The position numbers and the translations under genes are program-made. A DNA stretch of 64,000 nt, taken from contig NZ_JAUSSM010000006.1 of NCBI RefSeq assembly GCF_030812315.1, positions 124,001 to 188,000 on the forward strand. Direction: 5' to 3'. This stretch comes from Arthrobacter oryzae (GTDB lineage: Bacteria; Actinomycetota; Actinomycetes; Actinomycetales; Micrococcaceae). The notes under the pieces were generated by a model. It was not told where the DNA came from. It searched no databases and worked only from the letters and a program-made list of their open reading frames with translations. The stretch's first letter is position 1. Each line of letters begins with the position of its first letter. This document shows positions 35,455 to 43,694 of this stretch, piece after piece.

Positions 35455-37449
35455 CTATCCCGCCGCGACCAGGAATTCCTTGAGCAACGGGCCGGAGGTG
35501 GTGGCGCCAAGGCCGCCTTCCTCAACAAACACCGCCACGGCGAGGTCGCCGTGCACGGCCACAATCCAGGCGTGCGTCTTCGGCGGATTTTCGTCGCCGA
35601 ATTCGGCGGTGCCTGTCTTGGCGCCCACGGGTTCTCCCGGAACGGAGGACAGGAACCCTGCGTGGCCCGAGGTCACCACTGCACGCATCATGTCGGCCAG
35701 CGCGGCAGCTTCCGCCGCCGTTACCGGCTTGTCCGCGGCTTTTGCGGGCGCAGGTGCGGTGGAGGTCAACGACGGTGACGCTCCGTCCGCGTTCGGGGTT
35801 CCGGCGCCGTCCGTGCCCGCGGTGTCGGTGCCGGCTTCCGCGTTCAGCACGAGGATGGGCGAGACGGGAGAGCCCTTGGCCACGGATCCGGCCATCACCG
35901 CGGCTGCCAGCGGGGAGAGGAGCACCTTGCCCTGTCCGATCATGGATGCGGCGTGCTCGGTGCCTTCGGCCTCGCCGGGGACCGAGCCGACGAAGGCAGC
36001 GGCCCCCAGGCCTGATGCCTCGACGGCCACTCCCAGGGACGTGGCTGCGGACTCCAGCTGTGCCTGGCTGACGGAATCCCGTGCCGCAATGAACGCGGTG
36101 TTGCAGGAGTGGGCAAACGCGTCACGCAGGGTGACGGACCCCAGCGAGCCTTCCGGGTAGCCCTCGGCGTTTTTGAACGTGCGGCCGTCGACCGTGAGCG
36201 TGGGCGTGCACTCAACTTTTGAGTCAGGGGTCATGCCGTTGCGGATCATGGCGAGCGAATCCACCATCTTGAACGTGGAGCCCGGGGCGTACTGGCCCAG
36301 CATTGCGGTGTTATAGCCGTTGCTGCCCGGACCCGACGCTGCGGCCAGGACCGCGCCGCTGGACGGACGCAGCGCCACGATGGCGGACGCCGGACCCACG
36401 TCGGCAAGGACGCCCTCTGCGAGCTGCTGAAGATTCGGATCCAGTGTGGTCTTCACAGGCGTTCCCGGCTTGATCTCAACCTGGAACAGCAGCCGGCGGC
36501 CTTCGTCGGGCAACGACTGCTTCTCCTCAGCTGTGAGCCCGGCCTTTTCGGCGAAGACCTGGACGCCATCAGTGCCGCGGAGTTGCGCGTCGTATTGCTG
36601 CTGAAGCCCGCCGGTGCCGGTGGTGTCCCCGGCCTTGAGCGTCCCGCCGGACTTCTCAATCTGTTCGGCGTTCGCCTCAGCCGCAGTACCGAGGAGGGCG
36701 CGGGCGAAGGTGCGGGTGGGTGCCAGCGGCAGGAAGTCGCGGATGGAGCGGGCGCCGGGAATCTCGGCGATCTGCGCGTCCGTGATGGTCCGGCCGTCCT
36801 CACGCAGGGTGATGGCGGTGACGAAAGCCTCGGGGCCGGCCGCCTGGACCTGCTGCGTGTAGGCGGCGGGGTCCACTCCCACCAGTTGGGCGAGTTTGGT
36901 GGCGGAAGCGGCCGGGTCGGCGGCGGCCAGCTTGGGCTTGTCGATGCCGACGTTCACCACCGGCCGGTATGTTACGAGCTTCGCGTCACCGGCGCCCAGG
37001 ATCTCGGCCCTCTGCGGCGAGTGAACGGCAGTGCTGAGGACTTCGCCGTCCGCCAGTTCCGGGACCAGCAGGCCAGGCGTCCACACGGTCAGCCACTTGT
37101 CGCCCGACTTCTTCAGTTCGGCGGAAACGGTGTACTTCCAGTCATCGGAGCCGATCTTCCAGCTGTAGTTCAGTGGGACCGTCGCGGTGTCCTTCTCCAG
37201 TTTCAACTCGCCGCTTTCAACGGCCGGCTTGGCAGGCTCGAGCGCCCGGAACACCTCTTTCAGCTGTTCGTTGGCGGCCGCGGCGTCCTTGCCTTCGAAG
37301 GCAACGGAGCCTACATCCAGCGCCGCCACAGCAGACGCGAGCTGCTTCGCTGCGTCCTGCGCGCCGGCACGGCCGTCATCGCAGGCCACCAGCGATCCGC
37401 CAATTATTAGTCCGACAAGAGCAAGCGAAAGTTTCTGAAAGTTCCCCAC
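35455..37449 (-). CDS. Penicillin-binding protein, transpeptidase lipoprotein
   Basis: A 664-residue peptidoglycan transpeptidase. The lipobox SLVAC puts the anchored Cys at 23. An NTF2-like MecA N-domain (about 28-140) precedes a dimerisation/pedestal region and the transpeptidase domain. The active-site motifs are STFK (391-394), SCN (448-450) and KTGT (611-614). Unusually for a class B enzyme, the anchor is a lipobox rather than a plain helix. An Ala/Pro/Thr-rich insert (about 540-575) interrupts the transpeptidase domain. It is likely to be one of several PBPs for wall growth or beta-lactam tolerance. Confidence 0.9.
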   Translation of the reverse strand: MGNFQKLSLALVGLIIGGSLVACDDGRAGAQDAAKQLASAVAALDVGSVAFEGKDAAAANEQLKEVFRALEPAKPAVESGELKLEKDTATVPLNYSWKIGSDDWKYTVSAELKKSGDKWLTVWTPGLLVPELADGEVLSTAVHSPQRAEILGAGDAKLVTYRPVVNVGIDKPKLAAADPAASATKLAQLVGVDPAAYTQQVQAAGPEAFVTAITLREDGRTITDAQIAEIPGARSIRDFLPLAPTRTFARALLGTAAEANAEQIEKSGGTLKAGDTTGTGGLQQQYDAQLRGTDGVQVFAEKAGLTAEEKQSLPDEGRRLLFQVEIKPGTPVKTTLDPNLQQLAEGVLADVGPASAIVALRPSSGAVLAAASGPGSNGYNTAMLGQYAPGSTFKMVDSLAMIRNGMTPDSKVECTPTLTVDGRTFKNAEGYPEGSLGSVTLRDAFAHSCNTAFIAARDSVSQAQLESAATSLGVAVEASGLGAAAFVGSVPGEAEGTEHAASMIGQGKVLLSPLAAAVMAGSVAKGSPVSPILVLNAEAGTDTAGTDGAGTPNADGASPSLTSTAPAPAKAADKPVTAAEAAALADMMRAVVTSGHAGFLSSVPGEPVGAKTGTAEFGDENPPKTHAWIVAVHGDLAVAVFVEEGGLGATTSGPLLKEFLVAAG

Positions 37450-37503
37450 CGCGCCATTATGCCCGTTGGCGCCGACAAACTTCTTGTCACAGCGTTCCTG
37501 CGC

Positions 37504-37597
37504 TCAGGCGGGGCGGATGATCCGGCGCTGCGTGGCGACGGAAACCGCTGCCGTGCGGTTCCTCAACGCCGAGCTTGCCGTAGATGTCGCGTGGACC
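37504..37597 (-). pseudogene. Remnant of a LuxR-type response-regulator C-terminus
   Basis: The minus strand encodes RNRTAAVSVATQRRIIRPA and a stop codon, the usual end of a LuxR helix-turn-helix. Just upstream, in another frame, DIYGKLGV reads as the preceding helix. Removing one extra G between the two pieces joins them into a normal GVRNRTAAV sequence. Nothing further upstream resembles the rest of the protein, so this is a frameshifted gene tail. Confidence 0.55.
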
Positions 37598-37623
37598 CCC
37601 TGCCCGCCCTCGGCGGCAACTGA

Positions 37624-38061
37624 ATGAGTCCTCAACAGCTCATACATTCCGCGAAAGGAATATTCATTGAAAACCGCGTCAACGTAACCCACGAGTACCC
37701 GGAGACCGCCCGCCAGAGGGCGGAGGAACTTCTGGAGATTGTCGGGCTCAGACCGGTCCGCGGCAAACGCCCGCACCAGCTGTCCGGCGGCCAGCGTCAA
37801 CGCGTGAACATTGCCCGCGCCCTGATGGGACGCCCCGCCGTGCTCCTCGTGGACGAACCGACAGAGGCGCTGGACCACTCGCGGAGCGAAGAGATTGTCC
37901 GGCTCCTGCGGGAGGTCACCGACGAATTCCGCGTGGCCACCGTGATGGTCACCCACGACACCGAATTCGTGGCGCTGACCAATGCCGTGGCCACTATGCG
38001 GGATCGACGGATCTCAGCCCGTCAGCCCTCCGGCAGCGCCCCGTCACGGGCTTCATCGTAG
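37624..38061 (+). pseudogene. Truncated ABC transporter ATPase (C-terminal half)
   Basis: Encodes [28 protein letters not shown] and a VTHDTEF switch, the second half of a MacB/LolD-type ATPase. The Walker A region and about 90 residues before it are missing. The first 25 residues ([17 protein letters not shown]) do not fit the family. Without a P-loop it cannot bind ATP normally. It lies beside the response-regulator remnant, so both may derive from one deleted transporter/two-component locus. Its end overlaps the 3' end of the HxlR gene. Confidence 0.7.
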
Positions 38062-38438
38062 GCGTCCCTGGCGTCCAGGATGCTGGGAACGTTTGACTCG
38101 GCCCACTCCCGGAGGACCGCGAGGGGGCCCAGCAGCGACTCTCCGAGGCCGGTCAGCTGATAGTCGACGCGCGGCGGGACTTGGGCGAACACGGTGCGGG
38201 TGATCAGCCCGTCGCGTTCAAGCGTTCTCAGGGTCTGGGTCAGGACCTTGGGCGTGATGACGTGGACGTGCTTGCGCAGTTCGGAGAAACGGACGGGGCC
38301 GTCAGCCAACACCTGGACCACAAGCGACGCCCATTTGTCCCCGATCCGTTGGAAAACAACGCGGGACGGGCATAGCGGATCCATGATGTCGGCACCGGGC
38401 ATGAGACCAGGCAAAAGAGTATCCAATGAGCACCTCAT
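38022..38438 (-). CDS. HxlR-family transcriptional regulator
   Basis: A 138-residue winged-helix regulator: [22 protein letters not shown], then [30 protein letters not shown] and [13 protein letters not shown]. The family often senses reactive aldehydes, quinones or oxidants through a Cys; here a Cys is present before the helix. It is divergent from the NAD(P)-binding gene, and a palindrome lies between them. The match to the HxlR domain begins near residue 20, so the start could be slightly further in. Confidence 0.88.
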   Translation of the reverse strand: MRCSLDTLLPGLMPGADIMDPLCPSRVVFQRIGDKWASLVVQVLADGPVRFSELRKHVHVITPKVLTQTLRTLERDGLITRTVFAQVPPRVDYQLTGLGESLLGPLAVLREWAESNVPSILDARDAYDEARDGALPEG

Positions 38439-38454
38439 TTCGCAGAAGCCATCG

Positions 38455-38469
38455 GTATCCTATAGATAC
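38455..38469. promoter_or_regulatory. Probable HxlR operator in the divergent promoter region
   Basis: GTATC-CTATA-GATAC is a 15-base palindrome lying in the short gap between the divergent HxlR and NAD(P)-binding genes. Spacing and half-site sequence fit HxlR-type operators, so the regulator probably controls both genes. Confidence 0.6.
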
Positions 38470-38506
38470 TAACGGAATTCCTACGGTACCAAATGCGAGG
38501 AGCGGC

Positions 38507-39157
38507 ATGAAAATCGCAGTGTACGGTGCCACCGGGATGGTGGGCGGCCAGATCGTCAAGGAGTCGCTGCGGCGGGGCCACGACGTAACGGCCATCTCGC
38601 GGACGGGCGCTCCGGTCCGGGGTGCGACGGCATGCAGCGCCGAACTGGCGGATGTCCGCACGTTCGCCAACATAGCCAGGGATCACGACGCCGTCGTGCT
38701 GGCTACGGTGCCCAGCCGCACCGGCGGCGACCACGGCGAATGGCTTGCGGCCATAACGGCCGCATTCGGCCATGCCGGCGATACCCGACTGCTGGTGGTG
38801 GGCGGATCCGGGGCGCTCGAAGTCAATGGCATCCGGTTGTGCGAGTCCCCCGGCTACCCTGAGCCGTACCGGCCCGAAGCCCGGACCATGGCCGCCGCCT
38901 ACGACGAGATCCGGTCCGCTCCGGAGAGCCTCAACTGGACAATGTTGGCCCCAGCTCCCGTCATGCAGCCCGGTGCCCGGACCGGCACCTACACCACGGC
39001 GGCGGACTCGCCCGCCGGCCCGTCCATCTCCACGCAGGACTTTGCCGTGGCCCTGCTGGATGAGTTGGAGACTCCGTCCCACCACCGCGCCCGCTTTACG
39101 GTGGCAAACCCTGAAGGCATAGATGCCCGGCACACGCTGGACCGTCCCGTTTCCTGA
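38507..39157 (+). CDS. NAD(P)-binding, NmrA/YwnB-like oxidoreductase
   Basis: A 216-residue Rossmann protein: MKIAVYGATGMVGGQIVKE with GATGMVGG at residues 7-14, then DVTAISRTG and VGGSGALEVNG. This matches the NAD(P)H-binding SDR-like group often encoded beside HxlR regulators. It may reduce or sense a small electrophile; no substrate is known. The ATG at 38507 is preceded by GAGGAGCGG, and the upstream in-frame ATG lies on the HxlR side of the operator. Confidence 0.82.
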   Translation: MKIAVYGATGMVGGQIVKESLRRGHDVTAISRTGAPVRGATACSAELADVRTFANIARDHDAVVLATVPSRTGGDHGEWLAAITAAFGHAGDTRLLVVGGSGALEVNGIRLCESPGYPEPYRPEARTMAAAYDEIRSAPESLNWTMLAPAPVMQPGARTGTYTTAADSPAGPSISTQDFAVALLDELETPSHHRARFTVANPEGIDARHTLDRPVS

Positions 39158-39166
39158 GCTGGACGG

Positions 39167-40606
39167 CTAAAGGCCCAGCCGGGGCAGCGGCAAGCCGAAT
39201 ATGTCCTTGAGTGCATATTTAGCAGCATGGAAGCCCGGCATGCCGGTCACTCCGGGACCGGGCGGCGTTGATGAGGAGCACAGGTACACACCGGCCAGGG
39301 GCGTGCGCCACGGCACGGGGCTGATCACCGGCCGCTGGATCAGCCCGCGGAGGTCCATGAGCCCGGCAGCGAAGTCTCCGCCGACGTAGTTCTCGTTGTA
39401 CTCGGCCAGCCCGGCCGCCGTCGTCACGTGGACCCCGACCACGAGGTCCCGGAAACCCGGGGCGAACCGTTCCAGCTGGGCCGAAACGGCCTCGGCCATA
39501 TCAACCGTTGAACCCGTCGGGACGTGGCAGTAGGTCCAGAGGACCTGCCGCCCCATCGGAGCACGGGAACTGTCAAACCGTGACGGCTGGGACACCAGGA
39601 CGTAGGGCCGTTCCGGGTGCCGCCCGGCAGCCACAAGGTTTTCGGCCTCTGCCATCTCGGCGCGTGAGCCGCCTACGTGGACCGTTCCGGCGTCGGCCAA
39701 TCCGGCAGCTTCCCACGGAACAGGTCCGGACAGGATGAAGTCCACCTTGCAGGCAGCGTTGCCGAAACGGAAGGACTCCAGCTGCCGTCGGTAGCCGGCA
39801 GGCAGGCTGTCCCCGGCAAGCCGGAGCAGTGCCGGCGGCGCAATATCAAGAAGTGTCGCCTTGGCCGCCGGCAGCTCCTCCAGGGAGCCGATCCGCCGCC
39901 CGGTTTCGACCGTCCCGCCGTGGGCTTCGATGTCCCGGACCATGGCCCGGGCGATCGACACGGACCCGCCCACGGGAATTGGCCAGCCCTGCGCGTGGGC
40001 CAGCGTTCCGAGCATCAGCCCGGCCCCTGAAGGTGCCAGGGACGGCAACCGCCCCACGGAGTGCGCGGCGACACCGGTCAGGAGCGCCGGCGCCAGTTCC
40101 TCGCGGAACCTGGCACCCCATGCCGGTGAGCCCTGCTCGAGTGTCCGCAGCCCGAAGAGGATAGCAGCGACCGGATCGTGGGGGACCCGCAGGAGCTGAT
40201 TAAGGGTGAAGTCGGCAACGCCGTTCGCCCGTCGCACGAGGGGTGCCATCAGCCGCCGGTACGCAGGACCGTCGCGTCCCAGCCCCGCGACGGTCCGGTC
40301 CAGCGAGTGATACGCCAAGGCTGCCCGGCCTCCGTCCAGGGGCGATCCGAAGGAGAGCTCCGGCGTGATGAGGTCAACGCGCCGGGACAGCTCGAACGCC
40401 CGGAAGAACGGCGACGCAAGGGCCATGGGCTGCACGGCAGAGCAAATGTCGTGCAGGTGGCCCGGCTGCATCAGCTCGGACGTCCGCAGCCCGCCGCCCG
40501 GCGTGTCGGCTGCCTCATACACGTGCACCTTGAGGCCGGCGCGGGCCATGGTCACCGCAGCGGCGAGCCCGTTTGGGCCGGAACCGACGACGGCGACGTC
40601 AGGCAT
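39167..40606 (-). CDS. FAD-dependent oxidoreductase, phytoene-desaturase-like
   Basis: A 479-residue flavoprotein with the FAD-binding motif VVGSGPNGLAAAVTMARAGLKVHVYE at the start and, near the end, GVYLCSSSTPPGPGVTGMPGFHAA, both typical of the CrtI/CrtO-like group. No carotenoid synthesis genes are nearby, so a role in carotenoid chemistry is only one possibility; related proteins act on other lipids. It overlaps the 3' end of the GT87 gene by eight bases and is probably co-transcribed with it. Confidence 0.85.
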   Translation of the reverse strand: MPDVAVVGSGPNGLAAAVTMARAGLKVHVYEAADTPGGGLRTSELMQPGHLHDICSAVQPMALASPFFRAFELSRRVDLITPELSFGSPLDGGRAALAYHSLDRTVAGLGRDGPAYRRLMAPLVRRANGVADFTLNQLLRVPHDPVAAILFGLRTLEQGSPAWGARFREELAPALLTGVAAHSVGRLPSLAPSGAGLMLGTLAHAQGWPIPVGGSVSIARAMVRDIEAHGGTVETGRRIGSLEELPAAKATLLDIAPPALLRLAGDSLPAGYRRQLESFRFGNAACKVDFILSGPVPWEAAGLADAGTVHVGGSRAEMAEAENLVAAGRHPERPYVLVSQPSRFDSSRAPMGRQVLWTYCHVPTGSTVDMAEAVSAQLERFAPGFRDLVVGVHVTTAAGLAEYNENYVGGDFAAGLMDLRGLIQRPVISPVPWRTPLAGVYLCSSSTPPGPGVTGMPGFHAAKYALKDIFGLPLPRLGL

Positions 40607-42068
40607 TGCTGGCTGCCCGCCGCCAGGGGAGGACCGAGGCCCCAGGGTCTCCGGGATTCAACCGCAGCCAGTCCCGGGCGCCGTCGAACGGCCCGCCCTG
40701 GGGATCGTCGAGTTTATGGCGGCGGATGACGTCGTAGCCCGGGTCCCAGATGTCCCAGGCCACGCGGACCATAAGGTACGCCGTGGCAATCATGTGCAGG
40801 GCGACTGCCAGTACGTAGTAGGGCATATCGATATTGTGCTGCGTCGGGCCGCCGCTGGTCACCTGGCCCAGGTACATCCACACGGCCGCCCAGTGCAGTC
40901 CTTCGATCCCCTGCCAGATGAGGAAGTCGCGCCAGCGCGGACGGGCCAGGGCCAGCAGGGGGATCAGCCAGATGACGAACTGCGGGGAGTACACCTTGTT
41001 CGTGAGGATGAAGGCCGCCACGATCAGGAAGGCCAGCTGTGCCAGCCGTGGGCGGCGGGATGCCGTCAGGGCAAGGATTGCGATGAGCACGCAGCTGATG
41101 AGGAACAGGTTGAGGGCGAGGGTGTTGATCGCCTCCGGCCCCAGGACCGGCCATTGCAGGCGTCCGGCCACAAGGTTGTATGCGAACCAGGGGGAGCTGT
41201 AGCCGGCTGGGCGGTCCTCCGTGAATTGGTAGAAGTACTTCCAGCCGGAGGGGTTCATCGCGGCTATGGGGATGTTGACGGTGAGCCAGGCCGCGGCTGC
41301 TGCGGCAGCGGTGACCAGCAGCGGACGGATTTTCCCCGTGCGAAGGGCCAACAGGAGGATAGCCCCGAATACCAGGACCGGATACAGCTTGGTAGCCGTA
41401 CCCAGGCCGATGAAGATACCGGCCAGCACCAGCCGGTCGCGCGAGAAGAAGTACATGCCTACCGCCAGCAGGCCAACGGCCCACATATCCCAGTTGATCA
41501 CTCCGGCGAGGATGATTCCAGGTGCGATGGCCACCATGGCCGCGTCCCACGGCCGGCGGCGGCTCATGCGAGCGGTGGCCAGGACCGTGACGATCCAGAC
41601 GGCCGCGATCAGTGTTGCGTTGACGTCGAAGTACCCGAGGATGCGCGCGTCCGTGGCGCCCTGCCCGGGAACCAACATGGCTGTCAGTCCCGCGATGACG
41701 CCCATCAGGACGGGATACTCGAAGAAGCTGCCCTCGCTGAAAAAGGGGAAGGTGCCGTCACCCAGTCCCCGGTTGCGGAAGAGTTCCGGAAAATCCGAGT
41801 AGCACGTGGAATAGAACTGGCCCGGCGACTCCCAGCCGTTTAACCGGCAGTAGTTCTTGACCATGACGCTTGCCAGGGCGGCCAGCACGGTGAGGATGAT
41901 GAGGACGCGTTCAACGGTGAAAATTCCGGGTGAGACGATGCCCGGTGCAGCCCGGTGACCCATGGGGCCGCCGATCAGCTCGGTGAAGTTCCTGAGCAGG
42001 AGATCGCTTCGGCTCGGAATAACCAGGCGGGACCGTTTTCGGTGCGCCGGCGGCATTGTCTCCTGCAT
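40599..42068 (-). CDS. GT87-family membrane glycosyltransferase (mannosyltransferase-like)
   Basis: A polytopic protein of 489 residues with about ten membrane helices, matching the DUF2029/GT87 family of polyprenyl-phosphate-mannose-dependent enzymes. Visible features are the loop with SDFPELFRNRGLGDGTFPFF, then FEYPVLMG, and KLYPVLVFGA and SPWFAYNL. Family members extend glycolipids on the outer membrane face. The catalytic Asp expected in the first outer loop could be that of SDFPEL. It lies upstream of the FAD oxidoreductase in one unit, just past a terminator that isolates it from the genes to the right. Confidence 0.82.
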   Translation of the reverse strand: MQETMPPAHRKRSRLVIPSRSDLLLRNFTELIGGPMGHRAAPGIVSPGIFTVERVLIILTVLAALASVMVKNYCRLNGWESPGQFYSTCYSDFPELFRNRGLGDGTFPFFSEGSFFEYPVLMGVIAGLTAMLVPGQGATDARILGYFDVNATLIAAVWIVTVLATARMSRRRPWDAAMVAIAPGIILAGVINWDMWAVGLLAVGMYFFSRDRLVLAGIFIGLGTATKLYPVLVFGAILLLALRTGKIRPLLVTAAAAAAAWLTVNIPIAAMNPSGWKYFYQFTEDRPAGYSSPWFAYNLVAGRLQWPVLGPEAINTLALNLFLISCVLIAILALTASRRPRLAQLAFLIVAAFILTNKVYSPQFVIWLIPLLALARPRWRDFLIWQGIEGLHWAAVWMYLGQVTSGGPTQHNIDMPYYVLAVALHMIATAYLMVRVAWDIWDPGYDVIRRHKLDDPQGGPFDGARDWLRLNPGDPGASVLPWRRAASNA

Positions 42069-42148
42069 TCCTCGAGCTTACCTTCGCTCTTGCGGGATCA
42101 GGACAGGCGAGAGCGGGCGGCCCGCCCGGGGGAGCCCCTCCGGCAAAC

Positions 42149-42180
42149 AAAAAGCCCACGCGTCGCCGCGTGGGCTTTTT
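42149..42180. terminator. Bidirectional Rho-independent terminator
   Basis: AAAAAGCCCACGCG and CGCGTGGGCTTTTT form a perfect 14-bp stem around a four-base loop. A/T runs on both sides make it work for either strand. It ends the minus-strand transcript of the short ORFs at 42.3-42.9 kb. Confidence 0.9.
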
Positions 42181-42268
42181 GGGCATGGATATCGATGGTT
42201 GCCATCAGGCCCTCCTGGTTGTTCCATCCCCGACTGCAGCCCGGGAATTTCAGAAAGAGGGTCCTGCC

Positions 42269-42409
42269 TTAGCGGATGACGCCCATTTGGTGCATTACGA
42301 CGTATACGTCTTCACGCTTCTGGTCGAGGAGCTGGCCGTCAAACAGCGTTTTGTCCTTCAGGGCAGGCTGCCAGCCAAGGCGCAGTATGCTCCGGAGTCT
42401 TTTCATCAT
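42269..42409 (-). CDS. Putative 46-residue small protein with a strong ribosome-binding site
   Basis: The ORF begins MMKRLRSILRLGWQ and ends VYVVMHQMGVIR, with a Lys/Arg/Asp-rich middle. GAGGAGG (plus-strand CCTCCT at 42415-42420) lies five bases before the ATG. A terminator lies 90 bases beyond its stop. The longer in-frame start at 42562 has no ribosome-binding site. No family was recognised. The basic amphipathic N-terminus could target membranes. The gene is plausible because of its signals, not because of known relatives. Confidence 0.5.
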   Translation of the reverse strand: MMKRLRSILRLGWQPALKDKTLFDGQLLDQKREDVYVVMHQMGVIR

Positions 42410-42536
42410 GGTTACCTCCTCCCGGGGTGTGTCTCGCCGGCGGCGGTGGCGGCGGGGTTGGATGCGGCGGTTTGCCTCGGTCGTGCTGACAGGGGTGCTG
42501 ACACTGGTGCTCACAGTGAATCCTTTGATTGGTTGA
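42408..42536 (+). CDS. Possible 42-residue Arg-rich, single-helix peptide, antisense to the small gene start
   Basis: In one frame the plus strand encodes an Arg/Trp-rich N-terminus (SRRRRWRRGWMRR) followed by a 17-residue hydrophobic helix (SVVLTGVLTLVLTVNPL) and a stop. This resembles small membrane toxins. The hydrophobic part comes from 12-bp GTGCTGACA-like tandem units (42484-42519). The upstream GGAG at 42393-42396 is weakly placed. It overlaps the opposite gene's leader, so it may be a shadow; listed with low confidence. Confidence 0.2.
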   Translation: MVTSSRGVSRRRRWRRGWMRRFASVVLTGVLTLVLTVNPLIG

Positions 42537-42784
42537 ATAATGAATTGGCTGGAAATGGGCATGACAATTAAGGCCAGTTAATTGCGGGAATTAATGGTTT
42601 GAATAAGGGCGCGAAAATGCCCGGTTAATATGTCCGCGAAAAAGCGCTAAACAATGAGTGGATTCGCTGAGCGAAGGGTGGCCCCTGGATGCAGTTACGC
42701 CGCAGTCCCCAACAAGAAGCTGGGTTCCGAACTATGGGGTGTTGCGTAACCGCACGGGCCCGCGTGGACGGCCGACTGCCGCAA

Positions 42785-42805
42785 GGCTTCCTTAGTCAGG
42801 AAGCC
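42785..42805. repeat. Perfect hairpin after the 31-residue ORF
   Basis: GGCTTCCT-tagtc-AGGAAGCC, eight base pairs with a five-base loop, lies 40 bases past the stop of the short minus-strand ORF. It may end or stabilise that small transcript. Confidence 0.55.
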
Positions 42806-42846
42806 GAACACCGAAACTCCGGCCGCAAGGCAGGAATCGGCGCGGG

Positions 42847-42942
42847 TCAGGAGCCGGTCAGTCCGTGATTTGGGCGCGATTCAGCAACAGAGGCCGGGGA
42901 CGCGGTGATGGTCATCTTCCATCCGCTAGTCAAAGTAATCAT
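42847..42942 (-). CDS. Putative 31-residue peptide with an ideal ribosome-binding site
   Basis: AAAGGAGG (AGGAGG at plus-strand 42952-42957) lies nine bases before an ATG that opens a 31-codon frame beginning MITLTSGWKMTITAS and ending NHGLTGS. A perfect hairpin follows the stop. The ORF is too short to judge by codon use, and no peptide family was recognised. Candidates include a leader peptide, a bioactive peptide or an accidental frame after a genuine translation signal. Confidence 0.4.
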   Translation of the reverse strand: MITLTSGWKMTITASPASVAESRPNHGLTGS

Positions 42943-43109
42943 TTTTCCCAACCTCCTTTTCTGCTATGCCGCTGCTCAGTTGACTAACTGGACAACGCGC
43001 GCCGGTGACCCTGGCAGGACGCACTGGAGTCAGGAATAAAATTACACCAAGCTCAGGGCTTTTGCCTACTGAATTTGAAAGATTCCCCGAAATATTTGAT
43101 AAATCGTCT

Positions 43110-43691
43110 TTATAGTCCCCAGCGGACCACGGCGGGGGTCTTCTTATCCCATCCGAGGGTGCAGACTTTCGCGGTTCCGAGGATGAAGTGCCGGCCTTCC
43201 TCAGGGTCGAGCCCGAGCCAACGCGCTGTCAGGATCCTGGAGAAGTGCCCGTGGGCCACAATGAGCACGTTGTCGAGTCCGGATTCCAGCACGCGGGCCA
43301 CGATCTTGTCCGCCCGCGCTGCCACTTCCTCCAGGGCCTCGCCGTTGGGAACACCGTGCGTCCAGATCAGGTACTCCGGGTTGTCCTTGCGGATCAGGTC
43401 CGAACTGATGCCTTCGTAGTCCCCGTAGTTCCATTCCACCGCGAGGGGTTCCTGTTCGGCGTCGGGGAAGCCTGCCAGTTCCGCCGTGCGGCGAGCCCTC
43501 CGCAGCGGCGAGGTCAGCACGAGGTCGAAGTCGACGCTGTCGAGGACCTTCCGTGCCTCCACCGCCTGCTGCTCGCCTTCCACCGTGAGGGGAAGATCGG
43601 TGAGTCCGGTGTACTGGCCGCTCTTTGACCACTCGGTTTCACCATGGCGCAGGATCCAGAGCTGGGGGCGGGCAGTGCTGTTGAGTGACAT
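43110..43691 (-). CDS. Histidine phosphatase family protein (phosphoglycerate-mutase-like)
   Basis: About 193 residues with the catalytic RHGETEW near residue 16, a second active-site region LTSPLRRARRTAEL, and VAHGHFSRIL with the second His. These define the branch of the histidine phosphatase superfamily that includes broad-specificity acid phosphatases and phosphoglycerate mutase-like enzymes. The substrate is not fixed. It starts just after the CCA-adding enzyme's stop and is probably co-transcribed with it. The ATG at 43691 is the best placed start after GAGGAG. Confidence 0.88.
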   Translation of the reverse strand: MSLNSTARPQLWILRHGETEWSKSGQYTGLTDLPLTVEGEQQAVEARKVLDSVDFDLVLTSPLRRARRTAELAGFPDAEQEPLAVEWNYGDYEGISSDLIRKDNPEYLIWTHGVPNGEALEEVAARADKIVARVLESGLDNVLIVAHGHFSRILTARWLGLDPEEGRHFILGTAKVCTLGWDKKTPAVVRWGL

Positions 43692-43694
43692 CAC

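Larger units (their letters stand above)
42410..43109. other. Lower-GC gap with short ORFs, hairpins and likely promoters
   Basis: Across these 700 bases the sequence is plainly more AT-rich than the surrounding genes, mainly at 42530-42660 and 43030-43110. It contains the hairpin at 42785-42805 and a 31-residue ORF at 42847-42942. No tRNA or riboswitch was recognised. TTGTCA near 42568-42563 followed by an AT-rich hexamer on the minus strand could promote the 46-residue ORF. Confidence 0.4.

Noticed and set aside
40365..41843. 492-codon plus-strand frame opposite the FAD oxidoreductase and GT87 genes
   Set aside because: No recognisable protein features and spans the overlap of two real genes.
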